NCBI RefSeq assembly: GCF_000426545.1 | Contig: NZ_AUFO01000001.1 | Span: forward strand, 62,001-126,000 | Reading direction: 5' to 3' | Origin: Paenibacillus massiliensis subsp. panacisoli DSM 21345 | GTDB lineage: Bacteria; Bacillota; Bacilli; Paenibacillales; Paenibacillaceae | Length of the DNA stretch: 64,000 bases | In this document: positions 1-9,866 of the stretch, one piece after another | How positions within the stretch are numbered: position 1 is the stretch's first letter | Layout of the letters: each line of letters opens with the position of its first letter | Program-made: the position numbers and the translations under genes | Notes under the pieces: generated by a model | What the model saw: the letters and a program-made list of their open reading frames with translations, nothing else | Databases searched by the model: none | What the model was told of the DNA's origin: nothing

Positions 1-1
1 C

Positions 2-286
2 AAGGTGAAGGATATTCTGGACTTACTGGAGGAGACTCCTACGCTCCTGAAAATGATGACCCCTGTCATGGGTGCTCCAGACATTCAGGTGCGAATTGGC
101 ACGGAGAATCATCACGAGGCCTTTTCCAATTGTAGCCTCATTACGGCTACCTATGCTATAGATGGGGAAGCTCTTGGCACGATTGGCATTCTGGGCCCGA
201 CACGGATGGAATATGCCAGAGTCATCAATATTCTGGGCATACTCTCCAAGGATCTTACCCATATGTTGAGTCAACGCTTTAAATAA
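2..286 (+). CDS. hrcA: Heat-inducible transcription repressor HrcA (C-terminal part)
   Basis: The gene is open at the left window edge, so only about the last 94 codons are present. HrcA is the repressor of class I heat-shock genes and binds CIRCE operators upstream of the hrcA-dnaK and groES operons. The visible part carries the typical C-terminal segment, with a GTEN motif, an SLITATY stretch and a closing block around GPTRMEYARV. It lies 55 bp upstream of grpE, which is the usual hrcA-grpE-dnaK-dnaJ order of Firmicutes. The N-terminal winged helix and the CIRCE element would lie outside the window. Identity is supported by both motif and context. Confidence 0.93.
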   Translation, partial: KVKDILDLLEETPTLLKMMTPVMGAPDIQVRIGTENHHEAFSNCSLITATYAIDGEALGTIGILGPTRMEYARVINILGILSKDLTHMLSQRFK

Positions 287-341
287 CCGTACAATGATTG
301 AAGTCTTACTCGCAGCAATTGATCGAAGGAGGTGAAACATC

Positions 342-935
342 TTGAAAGACAATCAAACGTTTCAAGGGGAAGAGGCAGTGAATACTGAGGAGCAAGCTTC
401 TGCAACTGCTGCAGAAACGGTTAACGATCATGTGCAAGCACAAGAGCAGGAAGCCGCTCAACAAGAGGAGCCTGCAGCTGAGGCAGCTGGCGCACAGAGT
501 CGTCTAGCCGCCGAACTGGAAGAGCAGCAGCAACGTCTTCTTCGTACGCAAGCGGATTTCGACAACTTCCGCCGCCGTACCCAAAAGGAGAAGGAAGAGC
601 TTGCGAAGTACGCATCCATGAAGCTGGTTACCGAGTTGGTACCGGTCCTGGACAATTTTGAGCGTGCACTGGCTAGTGCTCCGCAATCCGATGAAGGAGA
701 ATCCTTCACGAAGGGTGTAAGTATGATCTTCCGTCAACTGGAGAGCGTCCTCACAGCAGAGGGGGTACGTGCGATGGAGGCTGTAGGGCAGCCATTTAAT
801 CCAGAGTTTCATCAGGCCATCATGCAGGTCGAAAGTGATGAGCATGAGGAAGGCATTGTTGTTGAAGAGGTACAGAAGGGCTACATGCTGAAGGATAAAG
901 TACTTCGCCCTGCGATGGTGAAGGTTAGCATGTAA
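342..935 (+). CDS. grpE: Nucleotide exchange factor GrpE
   Basis: GrpE releases ADP from DnaK and so resets the chaperone cycle in the cytoplasm. The 197-residue product has a Glu/Ala/Gln-rich N-terminal third, then the long dimerising helix with repeated Glu/Gln/Arg, then the signature PVLDNFERAL at about residues 100-109. A C-terminal beta domain follows and ends in LRPAMVKVS. The start is a TTG codon at 342, six to seven bases after a GGAGGTG ribosome site; no ATG fits better. It sits between hrcA and dnaK and is expected to be co-transcribed with them under HrcA control. Confidence 0.96.
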   Translation: MKDNQTFQGEEAVNTEEQASATAAETVNDHVQAQEQEAAQQEEPAAEAAGAQSRLAAELEEQQQRLLRTQADFDNFRRRTQKEKEELAKYASMKLVTELVPVLDNFERALASAPQSDEGESFTKGVSMIFRQLESVLTAEGVRAMEAVGQPFNPEFHQAIMQVESDEHEEGIVVEEVQKGYMLKDKVLRPAMVKVSM

Positions 936-998
936 TACTTACTTGATTCCATAGATGAATTACAAAAACTACGGTCAGAAGGCCAATGGTACTTATAG

Positions 999-2855
<1,857 letters not shown>

Positions 2856-2994
2856 GCTACAATTAAAAATGGCATGATGATGAACAAAAGGACGTGAGCG
2901 TTAACTTCACAGGAAGCTCGTGAACACATATAATTGTCGCATCATGCCGAATGCATAAATATAACGTGCTGAGCAGCCATGTCATGATGGAAAG

Positions 2995-3033
2995 GTCAAA
3001 GCCGGGACCTCCCGTGCTTTGACTTTGCTTTTT
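2995..3033 (+). terminator. Intrinsic terminator or attenuator between dnaK and dnaJ
   Basis: GTCAAAGCCGGG (2995-3006) pairs with CCCG-T-GCTTTGAC (3011-3023) around the loop ACCT, with one bulged T. A T-rich tail, TTTGCTTTTT, follows. It lies inside an otherwise co-directional operon with 226 bp between the two genes, so it probably lowers dnaJ expression relative to dnaK rather than ending all transcripts. Confidence 0.8.
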
Positions 3034-3081
3034 CCATGCCATACTTGGGTTAGCCAATCAGTGCGTTAGGATGGGGGTGGA

Positions 3082-4212
3082 ATGTTGGCTGACAAGCGTG
3101 ATTACTATGAGGTGCTTGGTGTAAATAAAAACGCCGGCGAGGACGAAATCAAAAAAGCGTACCGAAAGCTGGCCCGTCAATATCATCCTGATGTCAACAA
3201 AGCACCGGATGCCGAGAATAAGTTCAAGGAAGTCAAGGAAGCCTATGATGTGCTTAGCGATGGTCAGAAGCGAGCGCGCTATGATCAATATGGGCATGTA
3301 GATCCCAACCAAGGCATGGGCGGCGGATTTTCTGGCGGCAGTGATTTTGGTGGCTTCGGGGATATCTTCGATATGTTCTTCGGTGGCAACGGCGGTGGTC
3401 GTCGTGACCCGAACGCACCACAGCGGGGAAATGATCTGCAGTACAACATGACGATTGAATTTAAGGAAGCCGTCTTCGGCAAGGAGACAGATATTACGAT
3501 TCCTAGAACCGAAAGCTGTGATACCTGTCATGGCTCCGGTGCAAAGCCGGGAACTCATCCTGAGACGTGCTCGGTCTGCCGTGGCACAGGACAGGAAGAG
3601 GTTGTGCAAAACACGCCGTTCGGTCGCATGGTGAATCGTCGTGCTTGCTCCAACTGTAGCGGTACAGGGAAGATCATCAAGGACAAATGCTCGACATGCA
3701 GCGGCAGTGGTAAAGTCCGTAAGCAACGCACTATACATGTTCGCATTCCTGCGGGAGTGGACGACGGTGCACAGCTACGTATGACAGGTGAAGGTGAAGG
3801 CGGATTGCGTGGTGGTCCAGCTGGCGACCTGTATATCGTTATTCGCGTGAAATCGCATGATTTCTTCGAGCGTGAGGGTGACGATATTTACTGTGAGATT
3901 CCGTTGACTTTTGCTCAGGCAGCGCTTGGGGATGAGATCGAGATACCGACGCTTACGGAGAAGGTCAAGCTTAAGGTTCCTGCCGGAACACAGACTGGAA
4001 CGTACTTCCGCTTGAAGGGCAAGGGTGTGCCAAGACTTCGTGGTGTCGGTCAGGGTGACCAGCATATCAAGGTAGTCGTAGTGACACCAAGCAAGCTTAG
4101 CGATGAGCAGAAGGATCTCCTTCGTCAGTTCGGTTCCTTAAGTGGAGAGCAGACACACGAGAATGAACAATCCTTTTTTGACCGGGTGAAGCGCGCATTC
4201 CGTGGAGATTAA
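3082..4212 (+). CDS. dnaJ: Co-chaperone DnaJ (Hsp40, class I)
   Basis: DnaJ delivers clients to DnaK and stimulates its ATPase. The 376-residue protein has the full class I layout. The J-domain carries the HPD tripeptide at residues 35-37. A Gly/Phe-rich linker (about 75-115) follows, then four CxxCxGxG zinc-binding repeats spanning about 146-210, then two beta-sandwich client-binding domains. The start ATG at 3082 is preceded by a GGGGGTGG ribosome site. The gene follows dnaK across an internal terminator. The final residues ([12 protein letters not shown]) match the usual family ending. Confidence 0.97.
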   Translation: MLADKRDYYEVLGVNKNAGEDEIKKAYRKLARQYHPDVNKAPDAENKFKEVKEAYDVLSDGQKRARYDQYGHVDPNQGMGGGFSGGSDFGGFGDIFDMFFGGNGGGRRDPNAPQRGNDLQYNMTIEFKEAVFGKETDITIPRTESCDTCHGSGAKPGTHPETCSVCRGTGQEEVVQNTPFGRMVNRRACSNCSGTGKIIKDKCSTCSGSGKVRKQRTIHVRIPAGVDDGAQLRMTGEGEGGLRGGPAGDLYIVIRVKSHDFFEREGDDIYCEIPLTFAQAALGDEIEIPTLTEKVKLKVPAGTQTGTYFRLKGKGVPRLRGVGQGDQHIKVVVVTPSKLSDEQKDLLRQFGSLSGEQTHENEQSFFDRVKRAFRGD

Positions 4213-4300
4213 GGCTCCGAACTGAAGATAATCGTTGTAGTGCTTTGAAGTACTATTACTGTCTGTATGACTCTAATGAGTACAAATGAATAGATGTGTG

Positions 4301-4352
4301 AATAAGCCAGATTGCGGTGATCCGATCAAAGGATGCTGTGATCTGGCTTATT
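4301..4352 (+). terminator. Hairpin downstream of dnaJ, probable terminator
   Basis: AATAAGCCAGAT (4301-4312) is a perfect complement of ATCTGGCTTATT (4341-4352), giving a 12-bp stem with a 28-nt loop. The following bases (GTGTTATA) are only weakly T-rich. The rest of the 4213-4575 gap shows no other gene; it presumably carries the promoter of the next small gene, which I could not fix. Confidence 0.55.
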
Positions 4353-4575
4353 GTGTTATAGCGTACAAGCCAAGCACCCATGCATAAGAATCGATGCCGT
4401 GCACACCCTAAAGTGAGGCGGCAGGGGCTCAGTACTATAGAAGCTAGGACCTACGTATTCTGCAATTTTACTTCGAAAGGATTACACGCAGTACGATTGC
4501 ATTTGGTGGGGCTATGCTGGCGTTGGTACTAGGGCATAAATGAACCGTCGGACATTACAGGAAGAGGGATGGCTT

Positions 4576-4947
4576 GTGAGCGAGAAAAATATTCTAGCAT
4601 ACTTCAACACACCCGAACAGGCGCAGGAGGCGGCTAACAAGCTGAAGGCACTGCGAGTCGTCGATATGTCCATTGATCGGTTCAGTCGTTATCCAGGTGC
4701 AGGTATGAGCTCAGGTATTCCTGTCTTTTCCGGGAAAGTAAGCAGCCTGTCCTCTTTAACATCAGGTGCCGATTTTTACGGAAGCTCCTCATCCATACTT
4801 GCTGCAGCCGATATTACTGCGAGCGGGATGAGTGACGGCGGCCAGGGAGGACCGACAGGGAAGGATATTTTGCTAACGGCTGTCGTCGATGAATCCATTC
4901 ATCACCAGGCATTGCAGATTGTTGAACAAGCCGGAGGCATGCTTTAG
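4576..4947 (+). CDS. Uncharacterised small protein between dnaJ and prmA
   Basis: I do not recognise a characterised family. The preferred start is GTG at 4576, a few bases after a GGAAGAGGG site; an in-frame ATG at 4540 has no ribosome site. That gives 123 residues. The N-terminus (ILAYFNTPEQAQEAANKLKALRV) reads as a beta strand plus amphipathic helix, as in small alpha/beta stress proteins of the YflT or DUF1269 sort. The C-terminus (DILLTAVVDESIHHQALQIVEQAGGML) would complete a ferredoxin-like half. A Gly/Ser-rich middle (about residues 40-95) separates the two. Its place after dnaJ suggests a stress role, but this is inference only. Confidence 0.7.
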   Translation: MSEKNILAYFNTPEQAQEAANKLKALRVVDMSIDRFSRYPGAGMSSGIPVFSGKVSSLSSLTSGADFYGSSSSILAAADITASGMSDGGQGGPTGKDILLTAVVDESIHHQALQIVEQAGGML

Positions 4948-5025
4948 TAAAAGTAAAGCATGAAAATAAAATCAAGTGAATAAATCCAGGGAAATTAACA
5001 TTTTATCTCGACAGGAGGCTGCTTC

Positions 5026-5223
5026 ATGTCCAGAAATAAACGTCACGACAGAGTACTAACCAAGACTGACAAACTGAAGAAACTACAGTCCGCCAAGAAT
5101 GAGGACGTAGAATTCTCGGCAGAGCTAGCCGATCATGATGATGTCGAAGCACTTCGTCGTAGTGAGGCGGCAGACCGTAGACAGGATCGCATTATGAACA
5201 AACCTGAGCTCAGCGATCTCTAG
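5026..5223 (+). CDS. YfhD-like small protein
   Basis: This is a 65-residue hydrophilic protein with a strong ribosome site (AGGAGG, 5012-5017) before ATG 5026. The N-terminus is Lys/Arg-rich (MSRNKRHDRVLTKTDKLKK). The core, VEFSAELADHDDVEALRRSEAADRRQ, matches my recollection of the YfhD family of spore-formers, whose function is not established. It has no membrane segment or cysteine. It is followed directly by a strong terminator, so it ends the chaperone-side transcription unit. Family assignment is from memory of the core motif and is moderate. Confidence 0.75.
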   Translation: MSRNKRHDRVLTKTDKLKKLQSAKNEDVEFSAELADHDDVEALRRSEAADRRQDRIMNKPELSDL

Positions 5224-5266
5224 AATGCTGCAACGAGGGCTTGAAGGATAAATGAAGGACAGGGCT

Positions 5267-5302
5267 AGAGAGGGCTGGTCATAAGCAGTCCTCTCTTTTT
5301 TT
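5267..5302 (+). terminator. Rho-independent terminator after the YfhD-like gene
   Basis: AGAGAGG (5267-5273) pairs with CCTCTCT (5290-5296), extended by an inner GCT/AGC pairing, and runs into TTTTTTT up to 5302. It separates the chaperone block from prmA. Confidence 0.85.
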
Positions 5303-5368
5303 GTGCTAGGGACAGCAAGTATAGTACAATACTATGGATGCTTGTTAAATGAGGAGGAGTAGAGCTAC

Positions 5369-6334
5369 ATGTTATGGCATGAATTAACCATACATACAAC
5401 AGAAGAAGCGGTGGAGATGATCTCCAACTTTTTGCATGAAGCCGGAGCTGGGGGGGTATCCATTGAGGAATCGGGGACGCTGAACAAAGAGCGTGATACC
5501 TCCTTTGGACAGTGGTACGAAAGACCGCTGAACGATATTCCTGAGGGGCAGGCTGTCATTAAGGGTTACTTCGCTGAAGAGACGGATTTGAATGATATTC
5601 AGGGAGAGCTTGTACCGCGAATTGAAGAACTGAGAGCATTCGATATTGATCCTGGGGAGTATCGCTTCGAGCAACAGACCGTGAATGAAGATGACTGGGC
5701 TGACGCCTGGAAGCAGTATTTCAAGCCGCAGCGAGTATCAGAACGTCTGACCATTAAGCCAACATGGGAGAACTACGAGCCAACTAGTAGCAATGAGCAG
5801 ATTATCGAGCTGGACCCGGGTATGGCCTTCGGAACAGGGACACATCCTACCACATCTCTGTGTTTGCGTACGCTGGAGTCGGTCATCAAGGGTGGCGAAG
5901 AGGTCATTGATGTCGGTACAGGCTCCGGTATCCTCTCCATCGGTGCAGTGAAGCTCGGTGCCAAGCACGTCTTAGCCTTGGATCTTGATCCTGTAGCGGT
6001 GTCAAGTGCACTGGCGAATACCAGCTTGAATGGGCTAGAGAAGCAGATTACAGTCAAGGAAAGCGACCTGCTGTCTGTCCTGGACGTTCAAGATCCGTCG
6101 CTTGGCGTCAAGCTCCCGGTTCAGGTTGTCGTCGCGAATATTTTGGCTGAGATCATTCTGTTGTTCATTGACGATGTGTACCAAGCGCTCGTTCCAGGCG
6201 GTGTATACATTGCTTCAGGGATCTGGAAGAACAAGGAGCAGGTCGTGGAGGAAGCGCTGGTTGCCGCTGGCTTCCAGATCGAGGATAAGCACCGGGACGA
6301 GGACTGGATTGCGTTCATAGCGAGAAAGGGGTAA
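5369..6334 (+). CDS. prmA: Ribosomal protein L11 methyltransferase PrmA
   Basis: PrmA trimethylates lysines and the N-terminus of ribosomal protein L11 using S-adenosylmethionine. The 321-residue product has the N-terminal substrate-recognition domain with the DDWADAWKQYFKP block. The catalytic domain carries GMAFGTGTHPTT (about 150-162), the SAM-binding motif VIDVGTGSGIL (about 180-190) and an acidic LALDLDP after strand 2. VVVANILAEI (about 253) is the substrate-side asparagine motif. The ATG start follows GAGGAGG. The next gene starts three bases after its stop, so the two are translationally coupled. Position downstream of dnaJ matches B. subtilis yqeT. Confidence 0.96.
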   Translation: MLWHELTIHTTEEAVEMISNFLHEAGAGGVSIEESGTLNKERDTSFGQWYERPLNDIPEGQAVIKGYFAEETDLNDIQGELVPRIEELRAFDIDPGEYRFEQQTVNEDDWADAWKQYFKPQRVSERLTIKPTWENYEPTSSNEQIIELDPGMAFGTGTHPTTSLCLRTLESVIKGGEEVIDVGTGSGILSIGAVKLGAKHVLALDLDPVAVSSALANTSLNGLEKQITVKESDLLSVLDVQDPSLGVKLPVQVVVANILAEIILLFIDDVYQALVPGGVYIASGIWKNKEQVVEEALVAAGFQIEDKHRDEDWIAFIARKG

Positions 6335-6337
6335 TCC

Positions 6338-7036
6338 ATGGATTTCTTGAATTCCATATTCAGGTTCTCATTGACTGAATTACCATTCGTACTGCTGACA
6401 CTCATGTTTGCTTTTACGATTCACGAGTTCTCGCACGCCTATTTTGCGAATAAATTTGGAGACCCGACGGCCCGCCTCCTGGGGCGGGTATCGCTTAATC
6501 CGGCAGTGCATCTGGACGTGCTAGGGACGCTACTGCTCGTCATTGCGGGCTTTGGCTGGGCGAAGCCTGTCCCGGTGAATCGCGACAACTTCAGTAATCC
6601 CCGGCTCATGGGGATTGTGGTCTCCGCTGCCGGACCGTTAAGTAACCTGCTACTGGCCTTTGTGACTACATTGCTCTATGTAGGGCTTGCAGCAACTGGG
6701 CTATGGTCGACGATTAGCGAAGCTAATCCGAATGCCTTTGAGGCCATTCGCATTTTTGTTAATTATATGGTGACGCTGAATATCCTGCTGTTCCTGTTCA
6801 ATCTGATTCCGCTGCCACCACTCGATGGGTACCGGATTCTGGAGGATGTGGCCCCTGGGCCGCTGCGTCGTCGGTTGCAGCAGTTCGAGCAATACTCTAT
6901 TTTTATTTTTCTGCTAATTCTGGTGCTGCCGCCTGTACGCGCCTTTACGATTGATCCACTTTATTCGATGATTAATGTGATTGCCGATCAGTTTTTCAGA
7001 TTTGCCATCATGCTGTTTGGAGTAGGGGGAGCCTAA
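6338..7036 (+). CDS. Site-2-protease-family zinc metalloprotease (M50)
   Basis: This is a polytopic membrane protein of 232 residues with the zinc-protease motif HEFSH (H29, E30, H33) inside the first transmembrane helix. The third-ligand motif LPPLDG has its Asp at residue 163. About five or six hydrophobic segments are visible. There is no PDZ domain, which places it with the short YwhC-type peptidases rather than RseP/RasP. The substrate is unknown. The gene starts three bases after prmA and ends in a terminator that overlaps its stop codon. It is an insertion relative to the prmA-rsmE-mtaB order of B. subtilis. Confidence 0.9.
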   Translation: MDFLNSIFRFSLTELPFVLLTLMFAFTIHEFSHAYFANKFGDPTARLLGRVSLNPAVHLDVLGTLLLVIAGFGWAKPVPVNRDNFSNPRLMGIVVSAAGPLSNLLLAFVTTLLYVGLAATGLWSTISEANPNAFEAIRIFVNYMVTLNILLFLFNLIPLPPLDGYRILEDVAPGPLRRRLQQFEQYSIFIFLLILVLPPVRAFTIDPLYSMINVIADQFFRFAIMLFGVGGA

Positions 7037-7050
7037 CGGCTCCTTTTTTT
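7028..7050 (+). terminator. Terminator overlapping the M50 protease stop codon
   Basis: GGAGCC (7028-7033), loop TAAC (the TAA is the stop codon) and GGCTCC (7038-7043) are followed by seven T. This is a compact, textbook intrinsic terminator. Confidence 0.9.
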
Positions 7051-7167
7051 GTTGAGGCAAGCGCCAAATGATCCGAAATACTGGTCATCCATCCGCAAAA
7101 GTTGTATGATATATTTTTGGAAGCATTCGTAATGAACGTGACTGAAGCAGGTAGGGAGGCACAAGCA

Positions 7168-7935
7168 ATGCAGCGTTATTTCATCCCTCCGGCACATTTT
7201 CTGGAGGATCGCGTCGTTGTGGAAGGCGAGGATGCTCGTCATATCACCAGAGTGATGCGGAGCAGGCCTGGAGATCAATTTATCGTTAGTGACGGAATAT
7301 CACGTGAAGCTCGGGTAGAGATTGAGGAGATCGGGGCAGAGAGTGTCACTGCTGTAATTATAGAGAAGCTGGATATGACATCCGAGCCGCAGGTGCAGGT
7401 TACAGTCGCACAAAGTCTACCGAAAGGTGACAAGATGGAGCTGGTCATTCAGAAGTGCACGGAGCTTGGGGCCTATGCCTTTGTTCCATTTCTGTCTGAT
7501 CGGACGGTTGTGCAGTATGATGGGAAGAAGGAAGCGAAGCGTCTGGAGCGTTGGCGGAAGATTGCCAAGGAGGCGGCAGAGCAGAGTCACCGCAATCGAA
7601 TCCCGGAGCTGGCAGCACCGCTCTCATGGAAGCAATTACTGGCCTCTTTTACGGGGTATGATCTGGTATGCTATTGTTATGAAAAAGAAAGCGGACGCCA
7701 GCTGCGTGACGTGATCGCTCCCTTTATGCAGGGGAGAGATCATGGTGCTGTGGCTCCGCGTATTTTGCTCGTGATCGGACCGGAGGGCGGATTTACAGAG
7801 CAGGAGAGCGCAGCAGCAGAGACGTCAGGTGCGCAGTCGACAGGGCTCGGACGCCGCATTTTGCGCGCTGAGACGGCTGGGATGACTGCACTTGCCTGCA
7901 TACTTTATGAATCAGGAGAAATGGGAGGGATTTGA
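7168..7935 (+). CDS. rsmE: 16S rRNA m3U1498 methyltransferase RsmE
   Basis: RsmE methylates N3 of U1498 in 16S rRNA. The chosen start, ATG 7168 (MQRYFIPP), follows TAGGGAGGC and gives 255 residues, the family norm. An in-frame ATG at 7102 would add 22 unsupported residues. The N-terminal PUA-like domain contains EDARHITRVMRSRPGD. The C-terminal SPOUT knot is shown by LVIGPEGGFTEQE (about 201-213) and LGRRILRAETAGMTAL (about 229-244). It is followed by mtaB after one base, as in B. subtilis yqeU-yqeV. Confidence 0.95.
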   Translation: MQRYFIPPAHFLEDRVVVEGEDARHITRVMRSRPGDQFIVSDGISREARVEIEEIGAESVTAVIIEKLDMTSEPQVQVTVAQSLPKGDKMELVIQKCTELGAYAFVPFLSDRTVVQYDGKKEAKRLERWRKIAKEAAEQSHRNRIPELAAPLSWKQLLASFTGYDLVCYCYEKESGRQLRDVIAPFMQGRDHGAVAPRILLVIGPEGGFTEQESAAAETSGAQSTGLGRRILRAETAGMTALACILYESGEMGGI

Positions 7936-7936
7936 C

Positions 7937-9283
7937 ATGCCGGCCGTGGCATTTTATACACTGGGATGTAAGGTCAACTTTTATGATACAGAAGCGATTT
8001 GGCAATTGTTCAAGCAGGAAGGGTATGAACAGGTTGATTTCGATGAGCAGACGGCTGATGTCTATCTGATTAACACCTGTACGGTAACCAATACCGGCGA
8101 CAAGAAGAGTCGGCAGATCATTCGTCGTGCCATTCGCCGTAACCCGGATGCGATCGTAGCGGTAACAGGATGCTATGCCCAGACCTCGCCAGCCGAAATT
8201 CTGGACATTCCAGGTGTTGATCTGGTTGTAGGTACACAGGATCGGGATAAGATTTTGCCTTATGTCAAGCAGATTCAGGAGTCCCGTCAGCCCGTCAATG
8301 CGGTACGCAACATTATGAAGACTCGTGTCTTCGAGGAAATGGATGTGCCGGATTTCGCAGACCGTACGCGTGCTTTTCTGAAAATTCAGGATGGTTGTAA
8401 CAATTTCTGCACATTCTGCATAATTCCTTGGTCACGTGGGCTGTCCCGTAGTCGGGATGCCAAGAGCATCATTGCCCAGGCTCACCAGCTTGTAGAGGCA
8501 GGCTACAAGGAGATTGTGCTCACAGGTATTCACACGGGTGGCTACGGAGATGATCTGGAGAACTACGATCTGTCTGATCTGCTGTGGGATCTGGAAAAGG
8601 TAGAAGGACTGGAGCGCATTCGGATTAGTTCGATTGAGGCCAGTCAGATTGACGAGAAAATGCTGGACGTTCTGAAGCGTTCCCGGAAGCTGGTGCGTCA
8701 CTTCCATATTCCGCTGCAAGCCGGAGATGATACGGTGCTGAAGCGCATGCGTCGCAAATATACAACAGAAGAGTTCTACAACAAGATGGTAATGATCCAC
8801 AAGGCAATGCCAGATGTAGCGATCACGACGGACGTCATTGTAGGCTTCCCGGGGGAGACGGACGAAATGTTCCGCAATGGGTATAACCTAATGAAGAAGA
8901 TTGGTTTCTCCGAAATGCACGTCTTCCCATATTCGAAGCGTACAGGCACCCCTGCCGCTCGTATGGAGGATCAGGTTGACGAGGACATCAAAAATGCCCG
9001 TGTACATGAACTGATTGAGCTGTCAGAGCAAATGCAGTTGGCTTATGCCCAAAAATTCGTAGGACAGGTGCTGGAGGTCATTCCTGAGGGAGAACCGAAG
9101 GGCTTGAAGAATAGTGGCAGGGTACATGGCTATAGCGACAATTACATTGATATCGTGTTCGAGGGATCTACCGAGCTGAATGGTCAGGTATGTCAGGTTC
9201 TGCTTACAGAAGCTGGAGTGAATGAAAGCCAGGGCAAGCTCGTTCGTGTCGTGGACAGTAGTCTGCGTGCTGCGGCTTTGTAA
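7937..9283 (+). CDS. mtaB: tRNA t6A37 methylthiotransferase MtaB
   Basis: MtaB is a radical-SAM enzyme that converts t6A to ms2t6A at tRNA position 37. The 448-residue protein has the N-terminal MTTase domain, with cysteines at TLGCKVN, NTCTVTN and TGCYAQ binding one Fe-S cluster. The radical-SAM motif is CNNFCTFC (C154, C158, C161). A C-terminal TRAM domain follows. The start ATG 7937 lies two bases after the rsmE stop and behind GGGAGGG. The longer in-frame start at 7892 would overlap rsmE without a ribosome site. The pairing with rsmE reflects a shared RNA-modification operon. Confidence 0.95.
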   Translation: MPAVAFYTLGCKVNFYDTEAIWQLFKQEGYEQVDFDEQTADVYLINTCTVTNTGDKKSRQIIRRAIRRNPDAIVAVTGCYAQTSPAEILDIPGVDLVVGTQDRDKILPYVKQIQESRQPVNAVRNIMKTRVFEEMDVPDFADRTRAFLKIQDGCNNFCTFCIIPWSRGLSRSRDAKSIIAQAHQLVEAGYKEIVLTGIHTGGYGDDLENYDLSDLLWDLEKVEGLERIRISSIEASQIDEKMLDVLKRSRKLVRHFHIPLQAGDDTVLKRMRRKYTTEEFYNKMVMIHKAMPDVAITTDVIVGFPGETDEMFRNGYNLMKKIGFSEMHVFPYSKRTGTPAARMEDQVDEDIKNARVHELIELSEQMQLAYAQKFVGQVLEVIPEGEPKGLKNSGRVHGYSDNYIDIVFEGSTELNGQVCQVLLTEAGVNESQGKLVRVVDSSLRAAAL

Positions 9284-9311
9284 AGGCATTATCGCTTGAC
9301 AACATTAACGG

Positions 9312-9350
9312 ACAAGGATTTTGTCTTCCACTGGAGGATAAAATCCTTGT
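9312..9350 (+). repeat. Perfect 11-bp inverted repeat between mtaB and the Nudix gene
   Basis: ACAAGGATTTT (9312-9322) and AAAATCCTTGT (9340-9350) are exact complements around a 17-nt loop. No T-run follows, and the GGAGG ribosome site of the next gene starts about 7 nt later. It could be a weak terminator of mtaB or a leader hairpin for the Nudix gene. Confidence 0.6.
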
Positions 9351-9369
9351 TGCACAAGGAGGGCATGAT

Positions 9370-9810
9370 ATGACAGCCGTAAAAAAGGAAATATCTGCAG
9401 GTGGTGTGGTCTATCGTCATGTGGATGGGCAGCTTGAGATTCAACTGATCACGGATCGTTACGGGAAAATGTCTTTGGCCAAAGGGAAAATGGAGGCTGG
9501 AGAGACCATTGAGGAGACTGCTCTTCGTGAAATTTTGGAGGAGACGGGCGTCACCGGGAAGATCATCAATCAGGTAGATATGATTGCTTATACGTATGAG
9601 CATCCTGATTATGGACAAGTCGATAAGGAAGTGCATTATTATCTCGTGGAGGCGCTGAGTGGTGAGCTGCAGGCTCAGGTTGAGGAGATTAAAGGAGTAG
9701 AATGGTACAGCCCTGAGCAGGCTTGGTCTCTGCAACGGAGCGGTGGCTATGACAATAACGATATTATTTTGCAAAAAGCACTGTCCCAACTGGATATTCA
9801 TGTATCCTGA
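9370..9810 (+). CDS. Nudix hydrolase
   Basis: The product is a 146-residue phosphohydrolase of the Nudix family, which cleaves nucleoside diphosphates linked to another group. The complete Nudix box is visible: G39, E45, R53-E54, E57-E58 and G60 fit GX5EX7REUXEEXGU. The N-terminal ISAGGVVYRHVDG strand and short overall length match the MutT/ADP-ribose type, but the substrate cannot be read from sequence. Start ATG 9370 follows GGAGG. It is a single-gene unit flanked by an inverted repeat upstream and a shared bidirectional terminator downstream. Confidence 0.9.
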   Translation: MTAVKKEISAGGVVYRHVDGQLEIQLITDRYGKMSLAKGKMEAGETIEETALREILEETGVTGKIINQVDMIAYTYEHPDYGQVDKEVHYYLVEALSGELQAQVEEIKGVEWYSPEQAWSLQRSGGYDNNDIILQKALSQLDIHVS

Positions 9811-9824
9811 TTAAGATCCACATT

Positions 9825-9866
9825 AGAAATACAGTAGATCAAGGGTGCGTAATCTACTGTATTTCT
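9825..9866. terminator. Bidirectional terminator between the Nudix gene and the LysR gene
   Basis: AGAAATACAGTAGA (9825-9838) is a perfect 14-bp complement of TCTACTGTATTTCT (9853-9866). It lies between convergent genes and overlaps the LysR stop codon. T-runs are weak on both sides. Confidence 0.7.
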
